In this document: positions 7,979 through 17,223 of the stretch, in pieces | How positions within the stretch are numbered: the stretch's first letter is position 1 | Layout of the letters: every line of letters starts with the position of its first letter | Assembly (NCBI RefSeq): GCF_020164495.1 | Contig: NZ_JAIQYZ010000007.1 | Span: 62,001 to 126,000, forward strand | Source of the DNA: Psychroflexus lacisalsi | Lineage (GTDB): Bacteria > Bacteroidota > Bacteroidia > Flavobacteriales > Flavobacteriaceae | DNA length: 64,000 nt | Direction of reading: 5' to 3' | Program-made: the position numbers and the translations under genes | The notes under the pieces: generated by a model | What the model saw: only the letters and a program-made list of their open reading frames with translations | The model's database searches: none | What the model was told of the DNA's origin: nothing

Positions 7979-8103
7979 AAATTCAGAATGGAAAAGTGAA
8001 GTTATTTTTCTTCTGAATTTGTACAAAGTTAGCTATAAAGCTTTAAGAAAATAAGCTTTAAGTATCATCTTCACTTTAGGACGGCATCCAAAGTGAAGAT
8101 GAT
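7979..8103. repeat. Nest of inverted and direct repeats in the polyamine cluster
   Basis: The spacer between the deoxyhypusine-synthase-like gene and the GNAT-nitrilase gene holds: a 10-bp inverted repeat AAATTCAGAA (7979-7988)/TTCTGAATTT (8011-8020); a direct repeat AAGCTTTAAG (8038-8047 and 8053-8062); and a perfect 14-bp inverted repeat ATCATCTTCACTTT (8064-8077)/AAAGTGAAGATGAT (8090-8103) with a further GGA/TCC pairing in the loop. No T tract follows on the minus strand, so this is not a standard terminator. Confidence 0.7.
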
Positions 8104-8154
8104 TTCTGAAGATTATACAATTAGGGCTCAAAATTAGATAAACCAAAATGAGGT

Positions 8155-9123
8155 TTACATTTCCAGCAAATACGCGAAAATCAAGGGAGCAACAATGGTG
8201 GCGTCGCTTTCAATAATGAATTTTGGTGTGTTAATGTCTAGTTTTCCCCAGGTGATTTTTTCGTTTGGTACTGCTCCGGAGTAAGATCCATAACTGGTCG
8301 TCGAATCTGAAATCTGACAGAAATAGTTCCAAAATGGCGTGTCGGTGCGTTCCATATCCTGATATAACATCGGTACTACACAGATTGGAAAATCGCCTGC
8401 AATGCCACCTCCAATCTGGAAAAAGCCAATCCCCTCTTTTGAGTTTTCTGTATACCAATCGGCTAGAAACGTCATATACTCTATTCCAGATTTTACCGTA
8501 GAAGCTTTCAATTCACCCTTCATCACGTAGCTCGCAAAAATATTCCCCATCGTACTGTCTTCCCATCCTGGAACTACAATTGGAAGGTTTTTCTCTGCGG
8601 CGGCATACATCCAAGAGTCTTTTAAATCAATCTCGTAGTATTCTTCCAGAACGCCTGAAAGCAATAATTTATACATGTATTCATGCGGGAAATAGCGTTC
8701 ACCTTTGGCTTCGGCATCTTTCCAGATTTTGACAATATGTTTTTGCAAACGTCTGAAGGCTTCTTCCTCTGGAATACAGGTATCTGTAACCCGATTCAGG
8801 CCTTTATCTAGTAAATCTCTTTCATCCTGAGGTGTCAAATCACGGTATTCTGGAACGCGTTTGTAATGAGAATGTGCGACCAGATTCATCACGTCTTCTT
8901 CCAGATTGGCACCAGTACAGGACACGATATGAACCTTATCCTGACGGATAATCTCAGAAAATATTTTACCCAATTCGGCTGTACTCATCGCACCTGCCAA
9001 GGAAACTAACATTTTGGAACCACCATCCAGTTGCTTTTCATAAGCCTTGGCAGCATCAACTAGACTTGCTGCATTAAAGTGTAAGTAATATTTTTCTATA
9101 AAGTCCGAAATGGGTTTACTCAT
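8155..9123 (-). CDS. Deoxyhypusine-synthase-like enzyme, probable homospermidine synthase
   Basis: Protein of 322 residues in the deoxyhypusine synthase family, which transfers an aminobutyl group from spermidine through an NAD-dependent step. The C-terminal WGK motif (in TWGKLDI, Lys about residue 293) carries the lysine that forms the enzyme-imine intermediate in the eukaryotic enzyme, so catalysis looks intact. SLAGAMS near residue 41 and the CTGANLEED loop near 70 fit NAD binding. Bacteria have no eIF5A to modify. It follows arginine decarboxylase and agmatinase in one direction, so transfer onto putrescine to give homospermidine, a known major polyamine of Flavobacteriaceae, is the likely role. 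Family call is firm; product is inferred. Confidence 0.88.
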   Translation of the reverse strand: MSKPISDFIEKYYLHFNAASLVDAAKAYEKQLDGGSKMLVSLAGAMSTAELGKIFSEIIRQDKVHIVSCTGANLEEDVMNLVAHSHYKRVPEYRDLTPQDERDLLDKGLNRVTDTCIPEEEAFRRLQKHIVKIWKDAEAKGERYFPHEYMYKLLLSGVLEEYYEIDLKDSWMYAAAEKNLPIVVPGWEDSTMGNIFASYVMKGELKASTVKSGIEYMTFLADWYTENSKEGIGFFQIGGGIAGDFPICVVPMLYQDMERTDTPFWNYFCQISDSTTSYGSYSGAVPNEKITWGKLDINTPKFIIESDATIVAPLIFAYLLEM

Positions 9124-9263
9124 TGTATTTATTTTTTAAAATTATAATTAAAGTGGAGGGCTGAGGGTCAAATAAAAAAACTTAGAAAAGACTATCTAAA
9201 AACATCAAACCAAAACTAATTTGTTTTATCCTTTTTTTAATACTAAATCTAACAAGTTCAAGT

Positions 9264-10139
9264 CTATTCCTCCTCTTCTTCGCTTCCATTTTCATATTTA
9301 AACTTGTAGCTCAGCATTTTATAATACAGTTTAGCGGCAAGAAAATCTGAAGATTTATCCACTTCATTAGGGCAAAGTTCTACAATATCAAAACCGACTA
9401 CATTTTTCTTTTTGAAAATTTCTTTCAGGAATTCTAGAGTCTCATACCAAAATAAGCCGCCTGGTTCTGGGGTTCCAGTAGATGGCAAAATGGAGGGATC
9501 GAAAGCATCCAGATCAATGGTGATAAAGACATTTGGAGTCATTTGTCCTACCGCATCATCTGCCCAGTCTTCATAAAGATCGTGGGCAAAATAAACTCGA
9601 TTTTCGTCCATATACTCTAACTCAGATTCGTCCATGGAGCGGATTCCTACCTGAATCAAGTTTCCTTTTTTACTGGCTTCATGAACGGCACAAGCATGAT
9701 TACAAGCACTTCCCTCGTAAGAAGGTCTTAAATCGGCGTGCGCATCAATTTGGACAACGGTTAACTCTGGATAGTGCTCATGAAAAGCACGGATGGTTCC
9801 TATAGAAACTGAGTGTTCACCTCCAAAAATAGTGACAAACTTTTCCTGCTTTAAGTAGTTTTTGGTGGTTTTATGAACGGCTTCTACCATTTTTTCTGGC
9901 GAGCTTTTTTCAGACACAGGAGGAGCCAGGTAAATGCCTTTTTTATAAACTTCTGTACGGGTTTCGATGTCAAACAATTCCATGTTTTCTGAAGCTTCCA
10001 AAAAAGCCTGAGGCCCTTTATCTGCTCCTTTTTGCCAAGAACTTGTTCCATCATAGGGAACTGGAATTAAAACAACTTTCGCTTCGTCGATACGTGCGTA
10101 CTTGTCTGGAATTCCTGCATAATTTTTGTTAAATGCCAT
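9264..10139 (-). CDS. speB: Agmatinase
   Basis: Ureohydrolase of 291 residues that cleaves agmatine to putrescine and urea. The binuclear manganese ligands are all visible: GGEHS (about residue 102), DAHAD (about 130) and DLDAFDPS followed by PSTGTPEPGG (about 207-222). The last motif and the length fit agmatinase rather than arginase; formiminoglutamase is less likely given the neighbours. Its start overlaps the end of the arginine decarboxylase gene by 11 bases, which couples the two steps from arginine to putrescine. The C-terminus ends in an acidic run of five Glu. Confidence 0.92.
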   Translation of the reverse strand: MAFNKNYAGIPDKYARIDEAKVVLIPVPYDGTSSWQKGADKGPQAFLEASENMELFDIETRTEVYKKGIYLAPPVSEKSSPEKMVEAVHKTTKNYLKQEKFVTIFGGEHSVSIGTIRAFHEHYPELTVVQIDAHADLRPSYEGSACNHACAVHEASKKGNLIQVGIRSMDESELEYMDENRVYFAHDLYEDWADDAVGQMTPNVFITIDLDAFDPSILPSTGTPEPGGLFWYETLEFLKEIFKKKNVVGFDIVELCPNEVDKSSDFLAAKLYYKMLSYKFKYENGSEEEEE

Positions 10140-11529
10140 GATAACCTAAAATTTTGAGTAAATCTTCACTTTTTTGTTGTTCACTAAATAATTCTGTCGA
10201 CAGACTTCCATCATCGTTTTTTTGTATTAGAATATGTTTTGGAGCTGGGATTAAACAATGCTGCAATCCTCCAAAACCTCCAATGCTTTCTTGATAAGCA
10301 CCGGTATTGAAAAACCCAATATAAAGCGGGTCATTCTTTTCGTACTTCGGGAGGTAAATCGCATTCATATGCTGTTCAGAATTGTAATAATCATCACTAT
10401 CGCAAGTCAATCCTCCAAGAAGTACTCGCTCATACCTATCCTGCCATCTGTTAATAGCTAACATAATAAAACGTTTACTTATGGCCCAAGAATCTGGTAA
10501 AGTCGTGATAAATGAAGAGTTAATCATATTCCATTTCTCACGGTCATTTTGTTGCTTCTGGTACAAAACTTCATAAATCGCTCCACCACTTTCGCCTACA
10601 GTAAAACTCCCAAATTCAGTAAAAATATGAGGCACAGGAACATCTTCTTCCTCACAAGTCAGTTTAATTTGATTGATAACCTCATCGATGATGTATTCAT
10701 AATCATACTCAAATGCCAGAGAATTCTTTATCGGAAAACCACCACCAATATTGAGGCTATCCAGACTAGGACATACTTTTTTCAAGCGAGTATAGACTCT
10801 CAAACATTTCTGAAGCTCATTCCAATAGTAGGCATTATCTCTAATACCTGTATTGATAAAAAAGTGGAGCATCTTTAACTCAACCTGATCGTTGTTTTTG
10901 ATCTGATCTTCGTAAAACGGAACAATATTTTTATAGCCAATACCTAACCTGGAAGTATAAAATTCAAACTTAGGTTCTTCCTCGGAAGCAATTCTAATTC
11001 CGATTTTAAAGTCTTTATCTATTTCTTTAGTGAGCAGAGCGATTTCCTCGTAATTGTCAATTATAGGAATGCAATTGTGATGACCACCATTAATAAGATT
11101 TGCAATATTAGAAACGTATTGGTCTCTTTTGAAACCATTACAAATCACATAAGTATCCTTAGTGATTTTACCTTTCTCTTTTAAGCTGTTAACGATATCA
11201 ATATCAAAAGCAGAAGAAGTTTCGATGTGGATATTATTCTTTAACGCTTCATCCAAAACGTGCTTAAAATGAGAACTCTTGGTGCAATAGCAATAATTGT
11301 AAGTTCCCTTATACTCGTGCTTTTCTATGGCATCTTGAAACCATTTTTTAGCACGGCCAATATTTTCAGAAATTTTTGGAAGATAAGTGAATTTTAAAGG
11401 AGCTCCATATTTCTCAACTAGACCCATAAGGTCTATATCATGAAATTTAAGTTCGTCACCTTTAAGAGTAAATTCATCTTGGGGGAAATCATAGGTTTGG
11501 CTTATTAAGTCAATGTACTTTGTATTCAT
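10129..11529 (-). CDS. speA: Biosynthetic arginine decarboxylase (short form)
   Basis: PLP-dependent fold-III decarboxylase of 466 residues producing agmatine from arginine. The PLP lysine is in CYCTKSSHF (Lys84), GGGFPIK (about residue 263) binds the phosphate, and GGLTCDSDD (about 370-378) contributes the active-site Cys and Asp of the partner subunit. It is clearly shorter than the roughly 630-660-residue E. coli-type SpeA because the inserted helical regions are missing. The overlap with agmatinase supports arginine as substrate over ornithine or diaminopimelate. It is first in the polyamine cluster. Confidence 0.88.
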   Translation of the reverse strand: MNTKYIDLISQTYDFPQDEFTLKGDELKFHDIDLMGLVEKYGAPLKFTYLPKISENIGRAKKWFQDAIEKHEYKGTYNYCYCTKSSHFKHVLDEALKNNIHIETSSAFDIDIVNSLKEKGKITKDTYVICNGFKRDQYVSNIANLINGGHHNCIPIIDNYEEIALLTKEIDKDFKIGIRIASEEEPKFEFYTSRLGIGYKNIVPFYEDQIKNNDQVELKMLHFFINTGIRDNAYYWNELQKCLRVYTRLKKVCPSLDSLNIGGGFPIKNSLAFEYDYEYIIDEVINQIKLTCEEEDVPVPHIFTEFGSFTVGESGGAIYEVLYQKQQNDREKWNMINSSFITTLPDSWAISKRFIMLAINRWQDRYERVLLGGLTCDSDDYYNSEQHMNAIYLPKYEKNDPLYIGFFNTGAYQESIGGFGGLQHCLIPAPKHILIQKNDDGSLSTELFSEQQKSEDLLKILGYHGI

Positions 11530-11760
11530 TTATGAATTAATTATTATCCTTAAAGTTAAGTAAAAAAATGTTTTAATTGGGAAGATCAACACCAAATTGA
11601 ATTACATGTTGTTGCAGTAAGAGAATTATAATATTGAAGAAACTTCATATCAGAAGCTAAATTTGATTTTAAAAACATTTACAAAAGAAAATCATTTTCA
11701 TAAATAGAAAAAGCTTACAAATGTTAAAATTTCAGTTACTTTATGGTATAAATCTACTGG

Positions 11761-12654
11761 TTACTGGACTGGTTTATCTTTCTTCCATTGCCCTTCAAAA
11801 CTTACGTTGCCATCAATATCATAAAGTATTCCACTACCATTCCTCAATCCTTCTTTAAATTCTCCAACGTATTTCTCTCCAGTAGGATAGCTAAAAGTAC
11901 CTTCGCCTGTTCGTTCACCCCTCACAAAATCTCCTTCGTATTTAGCTCCATCCGCCCATTGGAAATTACCTTTTCCATGCGGTTTGTTTTCTTTCCATTC
12001 ACCTCTATAAATAGATCCGTTTGTCCACACACCTACTCCACTGCCTGTAGCTATATTATTTTCAGTTTCGCCAACATAGTGGATCAATATATCCTTATCA
12101 GATCTAAAACTTATAACCTTTAAAGTCTCTTTGCGGTTTAACTCTTTTGACTTGATGTTCAATTCACTTTCAAGACTATCATTAACACTCTTAATTTGAT
12201 TTAATGACAGCTTGAATGCTCGCTGAAGAGAATCCGAACGACTTGAAATAGAATCTTTTAAATCAATGGTATTACTGAGCTCAGTTCGTAGATTTATTTT
12301 AGTGAGTTCATCATCATTTTCAGATTGTAAAATATTCTGGACTCGTTTTATTCTTTGATCTACCTTTTTTCTTAAATCGCTATCTGATAGTTCTAGGTTT
12401 TTATATTGTTTTAATGCATTCCCAGGTTGATTGTCCATCATCCACACCTCATCTGCTGAAATAATATCTTTTAGGATAGTAAGATCAGACTCTAATTCGG
12501 AATAAGCTGAAGCAGGTATAGTTTCACTGTTTTGATAAGTGTTAAGTTTAGAGTCTAGCGAGAATACAATCACAACCAAAGCCAAAATGGCAATCAATGA
12601 GACAATGAACAATACTTTATACCGATTTTTATTTTTTTTGTCTTTAGAACTCAT
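11761..12654 (-). CDS. Membrane-anchored coiled-coil protein with MORN repeats
   Basis: Protein of 297 residues. A short basic start (SSKDKKNKNRYK) precedes one membrane helix (about residues 14-33). Residues about 40-180 are highly charged and helical, probably coiled coil. Residues about 205-295 contain four MORN units of the type G-x-Y-x-G-E-(W/F)-x-x-G-x-x-(H/N)-G-x-G. The orientation places the repeats in the periplasm. MORN repeats bind lipids or proteins, or serve as scaffolds. It lies 12 bases after the DUF2490 gene and appears to be the last gene of the operon. Exact function unknown. Confidence 0.8.
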   Translation of the reverse strand: MSSKDKKNKNRYKVLFIVSLIAILALVVIVFSLDSKLNTYQNSETIPASAYSELESDLTILKDIISADEVWMMDNQPGNALKQYKNLELSDSDLRKKVDQRIKRVQNILQSENDDELTKINLRTELSNTIDLKDSISSRSDSLQRAFKLSLNQIKSVNDSLESELNIKSKELNRKETLKVISFRSDKDILIHYVGETENNIATGSGVGVWTNGSIYRGEWKENKPHGKGNFQWADGAKYEGDFVRGERTGEGTFSYPTGEKYVGEFKEGLRNGSGILYDIDGNVSFEGQWKKDKPVQ

Positions 12655-12666
12655 GCTTTAATTTTG

Positions 12667-13494
12667 TTAATCGTAAAATCTAGTTTCAGGTATTTTATCA
12701 TCGAATTTTCTCAAATCCAAGTTGATATACACATTGAATTTGAATATCCAACGTTCTCGATAAATCCCTCCATCTATTCCAGATTGACCAGTGGTATACA
12801 TCATATTCGCCGAGTAACTTACCCGTGGCGAGGCAATGTATCCAATACCAGGATAAAACCTTAAGTCCTCAATAGGATTGTCTACGATACTTTTTCCACT
12901 TTGCATAATCAACTCAACATCTGGATTAAAATAGAAAGCCCCTGGCTGTAGTTTAGGTTTGTTCAGCGGAATCTTCATCATAAATTTATAACGCCATCTG
13001 TTGCCAAAAACATATTCCGAACCTTTTTGGAAACTTTTTTTCCAACGGTGTTCAATTCTTATACGGTGATAAATCCTAAAACGTTCGTAGGGCATTATCC
13101 ATTGATACTCATGCCATATCCTGGGCTCCAATCTTATTTTTTCGAAAGCATCTCCGCTTTGATCACCAAAATCTACTCGCAAAACACCACCCAATGTAAA
13201 TTTGAAGCTTTTATTGGGGATATATTGAATACCATGCCTGTTATAAACCTGAGCTACATCGCCAATAAAATTTCTGCTATCATTTTCACGCATTCGATAA
13301 TGTAACTCTCCGTGCCAAAACCACTTCTCACTTAGCCTAAAAGTACCGTAACTATTGATCCACGTAAGTGTTTCAGGTGCATTCAAAATAGACTGGTCTG
13401 GAAAGCTTGTATTGTCTTCTTGTGAAAAAACAAAACTTGCAATAAAAACAAAGAATAAACTGAATTTAATTGATCCGTTGAACTTCATATACAT
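12667..13494 (-). CDS. DUF2490-family outer-membrane protein
   Basis: Protein of 275 residues with a signal peptide ending at FVFSQ. The start is taken at ATG 13494, which shares one base with the TGA of the upstream gene (TGATG); an in-frame ATG six bases further is also possible. The mature chain is made of alternating hydrophobic strands with aromatic ends (WFWHGELHYRMREN, HEYQWIMPYERFRIYHRIRIEHRW), as in a beta-barrel, and matches the DUF2490 pattern. No biochemical role is known for the family. It lies between two MORN-containing genes, so it probably belongs to the same envelope complex. Confidence 0.78.
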   Translation of the reverse strand: MYMKFNGSIKFSLFFVFIASFVFSQEDNTSFPDQSILNAPETLTWINSYGTFRLSEKWFWHGELHYRMRENDSRNFIGDVAQVYNRHGIQYIPNKSFKFTLGGVLRVDFGDQSGDAFEKIRLEPRIWHEYQWIMPYERFRIYHRIRIEHRWKKSFQKGSEYVFGNRWRYKFMMKIPLNKPKLQPGAFYFNPDVELIMQSGKSIVDNPIEDLRFYPGIGYIASPRVSYSANMMYTTGQSGIDGGIYRERWIFKFNVYINLDLRKFDDKIPETRFYD

Positions 13495-15512
13495 CAATAT
13501 TTCAACTTCAATTCCAGAACAGACAAAATAACTTCAGGGTCTTTCTCTCTTCTTAATTCTTTTTCCTCAGCCCTAGTATCACGTTTGCTAAGTTCCAGCA
13601 TTTTTTGATAAACGCTACTGATATCCTCCATAGCCAATTCTAAATTTTCACAGTTGAAATCATTGCTTAGTCTTTCAAACAAGTAAGGTCTTAAGCTTTC
13701 AATAAAGGCTGTGTAAATATTTTCCTTTATCCTTTCAGACATATCAACCATCATATATGCATTGAAAGTTGTGTTTGTGTAAGCTTCGTCCAGCCTTTCG
13801 TTTTTAGATTCTAAATTTTCAAGGAAAGTGTAGAAATCCAGAAGGTTGTTGTAACAACGAAGTAAATCCTTAATCTGATTTTTCTTTTGGTCAACCTTCA
13901 AACTACCGTAGGAATTGAAGGTGCTTTCGGTGAGTTTCAAAACTAATTCTGAATATCTTTGATGATACGTATTTAGATCATTTTCTTCTGAATCTAAATT
14001 GAATAAGCTTTCAATTTTACCTTTCTTTTCTACAAGACGTTTTTCATCATTGGAAAGCGATTTTTCAATTTCCATCTCCTTAAATATCTTTTGAACTTCC
14101 AAATCTATGGCCTTAACATCCGTCTTGATATTTTGGATTAAGGAACTAGCCTTATCCAGATTGAAATTTTCTCGTTCAGGAGCTTCAGGAAATTCATGAG
14201 GCTTCGTCACCAATTCTGATTGAAACTCATAGGTAACTTCAACTGGAAAGAGAAGTTTAGGCCAAATCTTACCATAAATTTCTTCTCGATGAACATACTC
14301 AAAAGCATCTGAAGTAATCACCTCTACCATTCTCTTTAACTGGCTTAATTCATTTTTGTAAACATTAAAAATCAATTCAGCTTCATTAAATTTTTCGTGT
14401 ACTGGCTTACCAATTTTGACTTTCGGATTATTTTCGAATTTTTTCAGAATAGATTGAATCTCCTGAAAGTCATCAGCTATATTTTTGACTAATTTTTGTT
14501 CGTTTGATGAAAATTCAAATTTCCTCACCTTAAACTTTCCAAGGCCTAGAGGACTACTCCCTCTTAAGGTGTTCCAAATATCGAATTCAGAATTAAATGA
14601 AAACGCCAAGACGCTGTTTTTTATAAAATCATTGGTCTTTTGATGGCGGTTATTGATTAAAAGTTTCACCTCCGAAGAAATGGTTTGTTCAACTTCTAAA
14701 TCTATAAGGTTGAGTATGTCAAAATATCCGTTTTGCAAGGTATAATCTTCCCACTGCTCATCATCATCCACGTCCGTAGTATCAAATCCTGAATAGGAAA
14801 TATCAAAGGTCTTACCATCGATTATAATTTGATAGGCTTTTAAAATTCCTGCTTCATAAGTCCTGTTTTCTTGAACAGGTTGGTTTTCAGTCTGATGTTT
14901 GATCACCCAATCCCCATGAAAATATCCATCTGCGTTGAAGTAGCCCTGAACAGTAATAAGATTTGAGCTTGATTTTAAAGATCCTATTAATCGATTATTT
15001 TTGAACGTAGATTCGATAAAGAATAGCGTGTCTTTAACTTCGGAGTTTACATAATCTTGCTTGACCACTTTCCAACTACCAACTGCTATACCTTCCTGAA
15101 ATTCACCAGAAATCCTGTTTTCGGTTCCTGTAGCCAAATTCCCTACTCTAAAACCTGAAACAAATTTCTGATTTTCCTCTTTCATTTTTTTATCAGAAAA
15201 GGACCAGTCACCAGATTTTTGATCGGATGAAAATTCACCGTCATACGTGAAGGCTTGATAATCGAAACTTTTCAACTTTGAAGAGGATACAGACTCAAAA
15301 GAAAATTTTCCGTCAAATATGTTCTCACCATTAGATGAATCATATTCGTAGTTGACAATCCCAGAAATACTGTCATTGATTATTAATGAATCTCTTTTAA
15401 CTTCTTTTTGCTGAGCAAGCGCCACATATGAAGAAATTAAAATTAGAACCAGAGTTACTCTACTTAAGATTAAGTTGATGTTCAATAAAAAGTATCTGTT
15501 CAATTTATCCAT
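13494..15512 (-). CDS. Secreted protein with MORN-like N-terminus and long helical C-terminus
   Basis: Protein of 672 residues that I do not recognise as a named family. A signal peptide (hydrophobic run to about residue 33, ending VALAQQ) is followed to about residue 250 by degenerate MORN/YwqK-like strands such as FTYDGEFSSDQKSGDWSFSD, ISGEFQEGIAVGSWKVV and VQGYFNADGYFHGDWVI. From about residue 280 to the end the chain is charged and helical, probably coiled coil. It sits 8 bases after the pseudouridine synthase gene and overlaps the DUF2490 gene, so the three envelope genes form one transcript. A structural role in the periplasm is a reasonable guess only. Confidence 0.72.
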   Translation of the reverse strand: MDKLNRYFLLNINLILSRVTLVLILISSYVALAQQKEVKRDSLIINDSISGIVNYEYDSSNGENIFDGKFSFESVSSSKLKSFDYQAFTYDGEFSSDQKSGDWSFSDKKMKEENQKFVSGFRVGNLATGTENRISGEFQEGIAVGSWKVVKQDYVNSEVKDTLFFIESTFKNNRLIGSLKSSSNLITVQGYFNADGYFHGDWVIKHQTENQPVQENRTYEAGILKAYQIIIDGKTFDISYSGFDTTDVDDDEQWEDYTLQNGYFDILNLIDLEVEQTISSEVKLLINNRHQKTNDFIKNSVLAFSFNSEFDIWNTLRGSSPLGLGKFKVRKFEFSSNEQKLVKNIADDFQEIQSILKKFENNPKVKIGKPVHEKFNEAELIFNVYKNELSQLKRMVEVITSDAFEYVHREEIYGKIWPKLLFPVEVTYEFQSELVTKPHEFPEAPERENFNLDKASSLIQNIKTDVKAIDLEVQKIFKEMEIEKSLSNDEKRLVEKKGKIESLFNLDSEENDLNTYHQRYSELVLKLTESTFNSYGSLKVDQKKNQIKDLLRCYNNLLDFYTFLENLESKNERLDEAYTNTTFNAYMMVDMSERIKENIYTAFIESLRPYLFERLSNDFNCENLELAMEDISSVYQKMLELSKRDTRAEEKELRREKDPEVILSVLELKLKY

Positions 15513-15520
15513 AAATACAT

Positions 15521-16339
15521 TTAAACCATTCCTAAATTGATAACCTCCTGCTTGGTGAGAATGCGGTAATGACCTCTGGGAACATTTTTCTTATCTAGGT
15601 TGGCATAGACCACTCGATCGAGTTTTTCAATTTCATAACCTAACTTTTTAAAGATACGCTGGACAATATGAGCTCTTTGGCTTCTCAACTCAAGTCCAAT
15701 AATGTTTTTTGGTCGGTTATCTACGTAGGCCGCTTCTTCGATTTTTACTTTAGACCCTTCTATAAAGGGACCATCTTTTATGACTTCAAGATCGGATTCT
15801 TTGAGAGGTTTGGTCAATTCTACCTGATAGATTTGCCTAATACCATTTTTATGCCCGGATAATTTCTTAGCCAATGTCCCGTCATTTGTAAACAAGATCA
15901 ATCCCATTGAACTAGTGTCAAGTTTTCCAACTGGAGCAAGTTTAGATTTAGACGCATTTTGAACTAAATCCAAAGCGGTCAATTTTCCTTTTTCGTAACT
16001 TCCTGTAACATAAAATCCTTTGGGCTTATTAAGCAAAACATAGGTTTTAGGTTCAGGATTAATCAATCTTCCGTCAAACTTCACCTCATCCTCGAGCTTG
16101 ACCTGGTGTCCCATCTCGGTAACAACTTTACCATTGACAGTAACATTTCCCGACTTTATATAGATGTCTGCATCTCTTCTGGAACAAACGCCAGAATTTG
16201 ATACATATTTATTAAGACGCATTCCTGCGTTTGGGTTTTTAATCTGTTTATCTACCTTAGACTGAGCAACTTCTTTTTTGCTGAATTTGCTTTTTGATCC
16301 CTTTTTGCTAGGGTCTTTATGTTTATTTGGGTCTTTCAT
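15521..16339 (-). CDS. RsuA/RluB-type pseudouridine synthase
   Basis: Protein of 272 residues from ATG 16339 (the frame could also start at TTG 16345). An extra Lys-rich N-terminal tail of about 40 residues precedes an S4 RNA-binding domain (MRLNKYVSNSGVCSRRDAD, about 42-100) and a pseudouridine synthase domain with the catalytic Asp in PVGKLDTSSMGL. The family includes RluB, RluE, RluF and RsuA, which modify rRNA or tRNA; the exact target cannot be told here. It starts the operon that carries the MORN/DUF2490 genes, probably by chance of gene order rather than shared function. Confidence 0.88.
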   Translation of the reverse strand: MKDPNKHKDPSKKGSKSKFSKKEVAQSKVDKQIKNPNAGMRLNKYVSNSGVCSRRDADIYIKSGNVTVNGKVVTEMGHQVKLEDEVKFDGRLINPEPKTYVLLNKPKGFYVTGSYEKGKLTALDLVQNASKSKLAPVGKLDTSSMGLILFTNDGTLAKKLSGHKNGIRQIYQVELTKPLKESDLEVIKDGPFIEGSKVKIEEAAYVDNRPKNIIGLELRSQRAHIVQRIFKKLGYEIEKLDRVVYANLDKKNVPRGHYRILTKQEVINLGMV

Positions 16340-16400
16340 TTTCAAAATTTGCGCAAAGATACTGTTTTTAAAGCAGTTGACGATTTAGAAAAGCCAAGCT

Positions 16401-17018
16401 TTATTTAATTAAATAGCCAAAGTAAAGCTGAAAAACTGCGTTATTTAAATTACTGGATTCAAAATTAAATCCGTCGTTGATATTATTCAAACCAAGGCTG
16501 TATCTGGCTCCAACTAAAAAGCCCCAATCTGTTTTATAACTTATACCAGCAGAAATCGACATATCCAGCTTTTCAAAATCGTCGTCTACATTTATTTTAT
16601 TAGAGTTTTCTGCTTGTTTGCTTTCATAGGTGGCATTAACAAGGTATCCAAACTGGGGTCCCAATTCAAAAGCCAAACCTTTATTGATGTAATATTTTCC
16701 CAGAATTGGTAAGTTAAAATAGTTAAGGTTTACACTGTCTTCAAAATAGGATCCTTGTTCATTTCCTCTATTTGTGCTTCCTTGTCTGGAATATAATAAC
16801 TCCAGTTGTAAAGCATATTTTTCAGTTAAACTATATTCTGAAATTAATCCAGCAGTAAAAGTCGATCGTAAGGATTTAAGATTCTCGGCGCCTTTAAACT
16901 CAGATATAGATAGACCAAACTTGGCACCATATTCTAATGTAGAATTCTGCTCTTGCGCAATTGTACCTGGAGAAAGAAAAGTGAGAAAGATGATGACTAA
17001 TGCAGTGGTATACTTCAT
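16401..17018 (-). CDS. Small outer-membrane beta-barrel protein (PorT-like)
   Basis: Protein of 205 residues with a signal peptide ending TIAQEQ. The mature chain shows the eight-strand pattern of the porin-family/PorT-like barrel: GAKFGLSISEF, TFTAGLISEYSLTEKYALQLELLYSRQGS, YFNLPILGKYYINKGLAFELGPQFGYLVN, and a final strand AVFQLYFGYLIK ending close to the C-terminus. A -7 box TACATTTG lies about 20 bases upstream (17043-17036). No specific substrate can be given. Confidence 0.82.
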   Translation of the reverse strand: MKYTTALVIIFLTFLSPGTIAQEQNSTLEYGAKFGLSISEFKGAENLKSLRSTFTAGLISEYSLTEKYALQLELLYSRQGSTNRGNEQGSYFEDSVNLNYFNLPILGKYYINKGLAFELGPQFGYLVNATYESKQAENSNKINVDDDFEKLDMSISAGISYKTDWGFLVGARYSLGLNNINDGFNFESSNLNNAVFQLYFGYLIK

Positions 17019-17135
17019 ATTTTTTAGAAAAAAAACAAATGTAAATATTCAGAACAACTTTTAATTTCAAAAAGATGAGTTTTTAGCTAGGGTTATCATG
17101 AACTGAGTTGTTTTGTAAGCGTAAAATAAAATTTT

Positions 17136-17170
17136 ACGGTTTTACCGCACTATGATTACGGTTGAACCGT
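17136..17170. promoter_or_regulatory. Two operator-like palindromes 22 bp apart
   Basis: ACGGTTGAACCGT at 17158-17170 is a perfect 13-bp palindrome. A near copy, ACGGTTTTACCGC, sits at 17136-17148. Their centres are 22 bp apart, two helical turns. A -7-like box TACATTTG at 17194-17201 precedes the DUF4304 gene, putting the palindromes at about -66 and -44, where an activator dimer would bind. The regulator is unknown. Confidence 0.5.
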
Positions 17171-17223
17171 AAATCAAAACCAAAGAAGGCTTGTACATTT
17201 GAATAAGTCAAATACCTTTAGTT

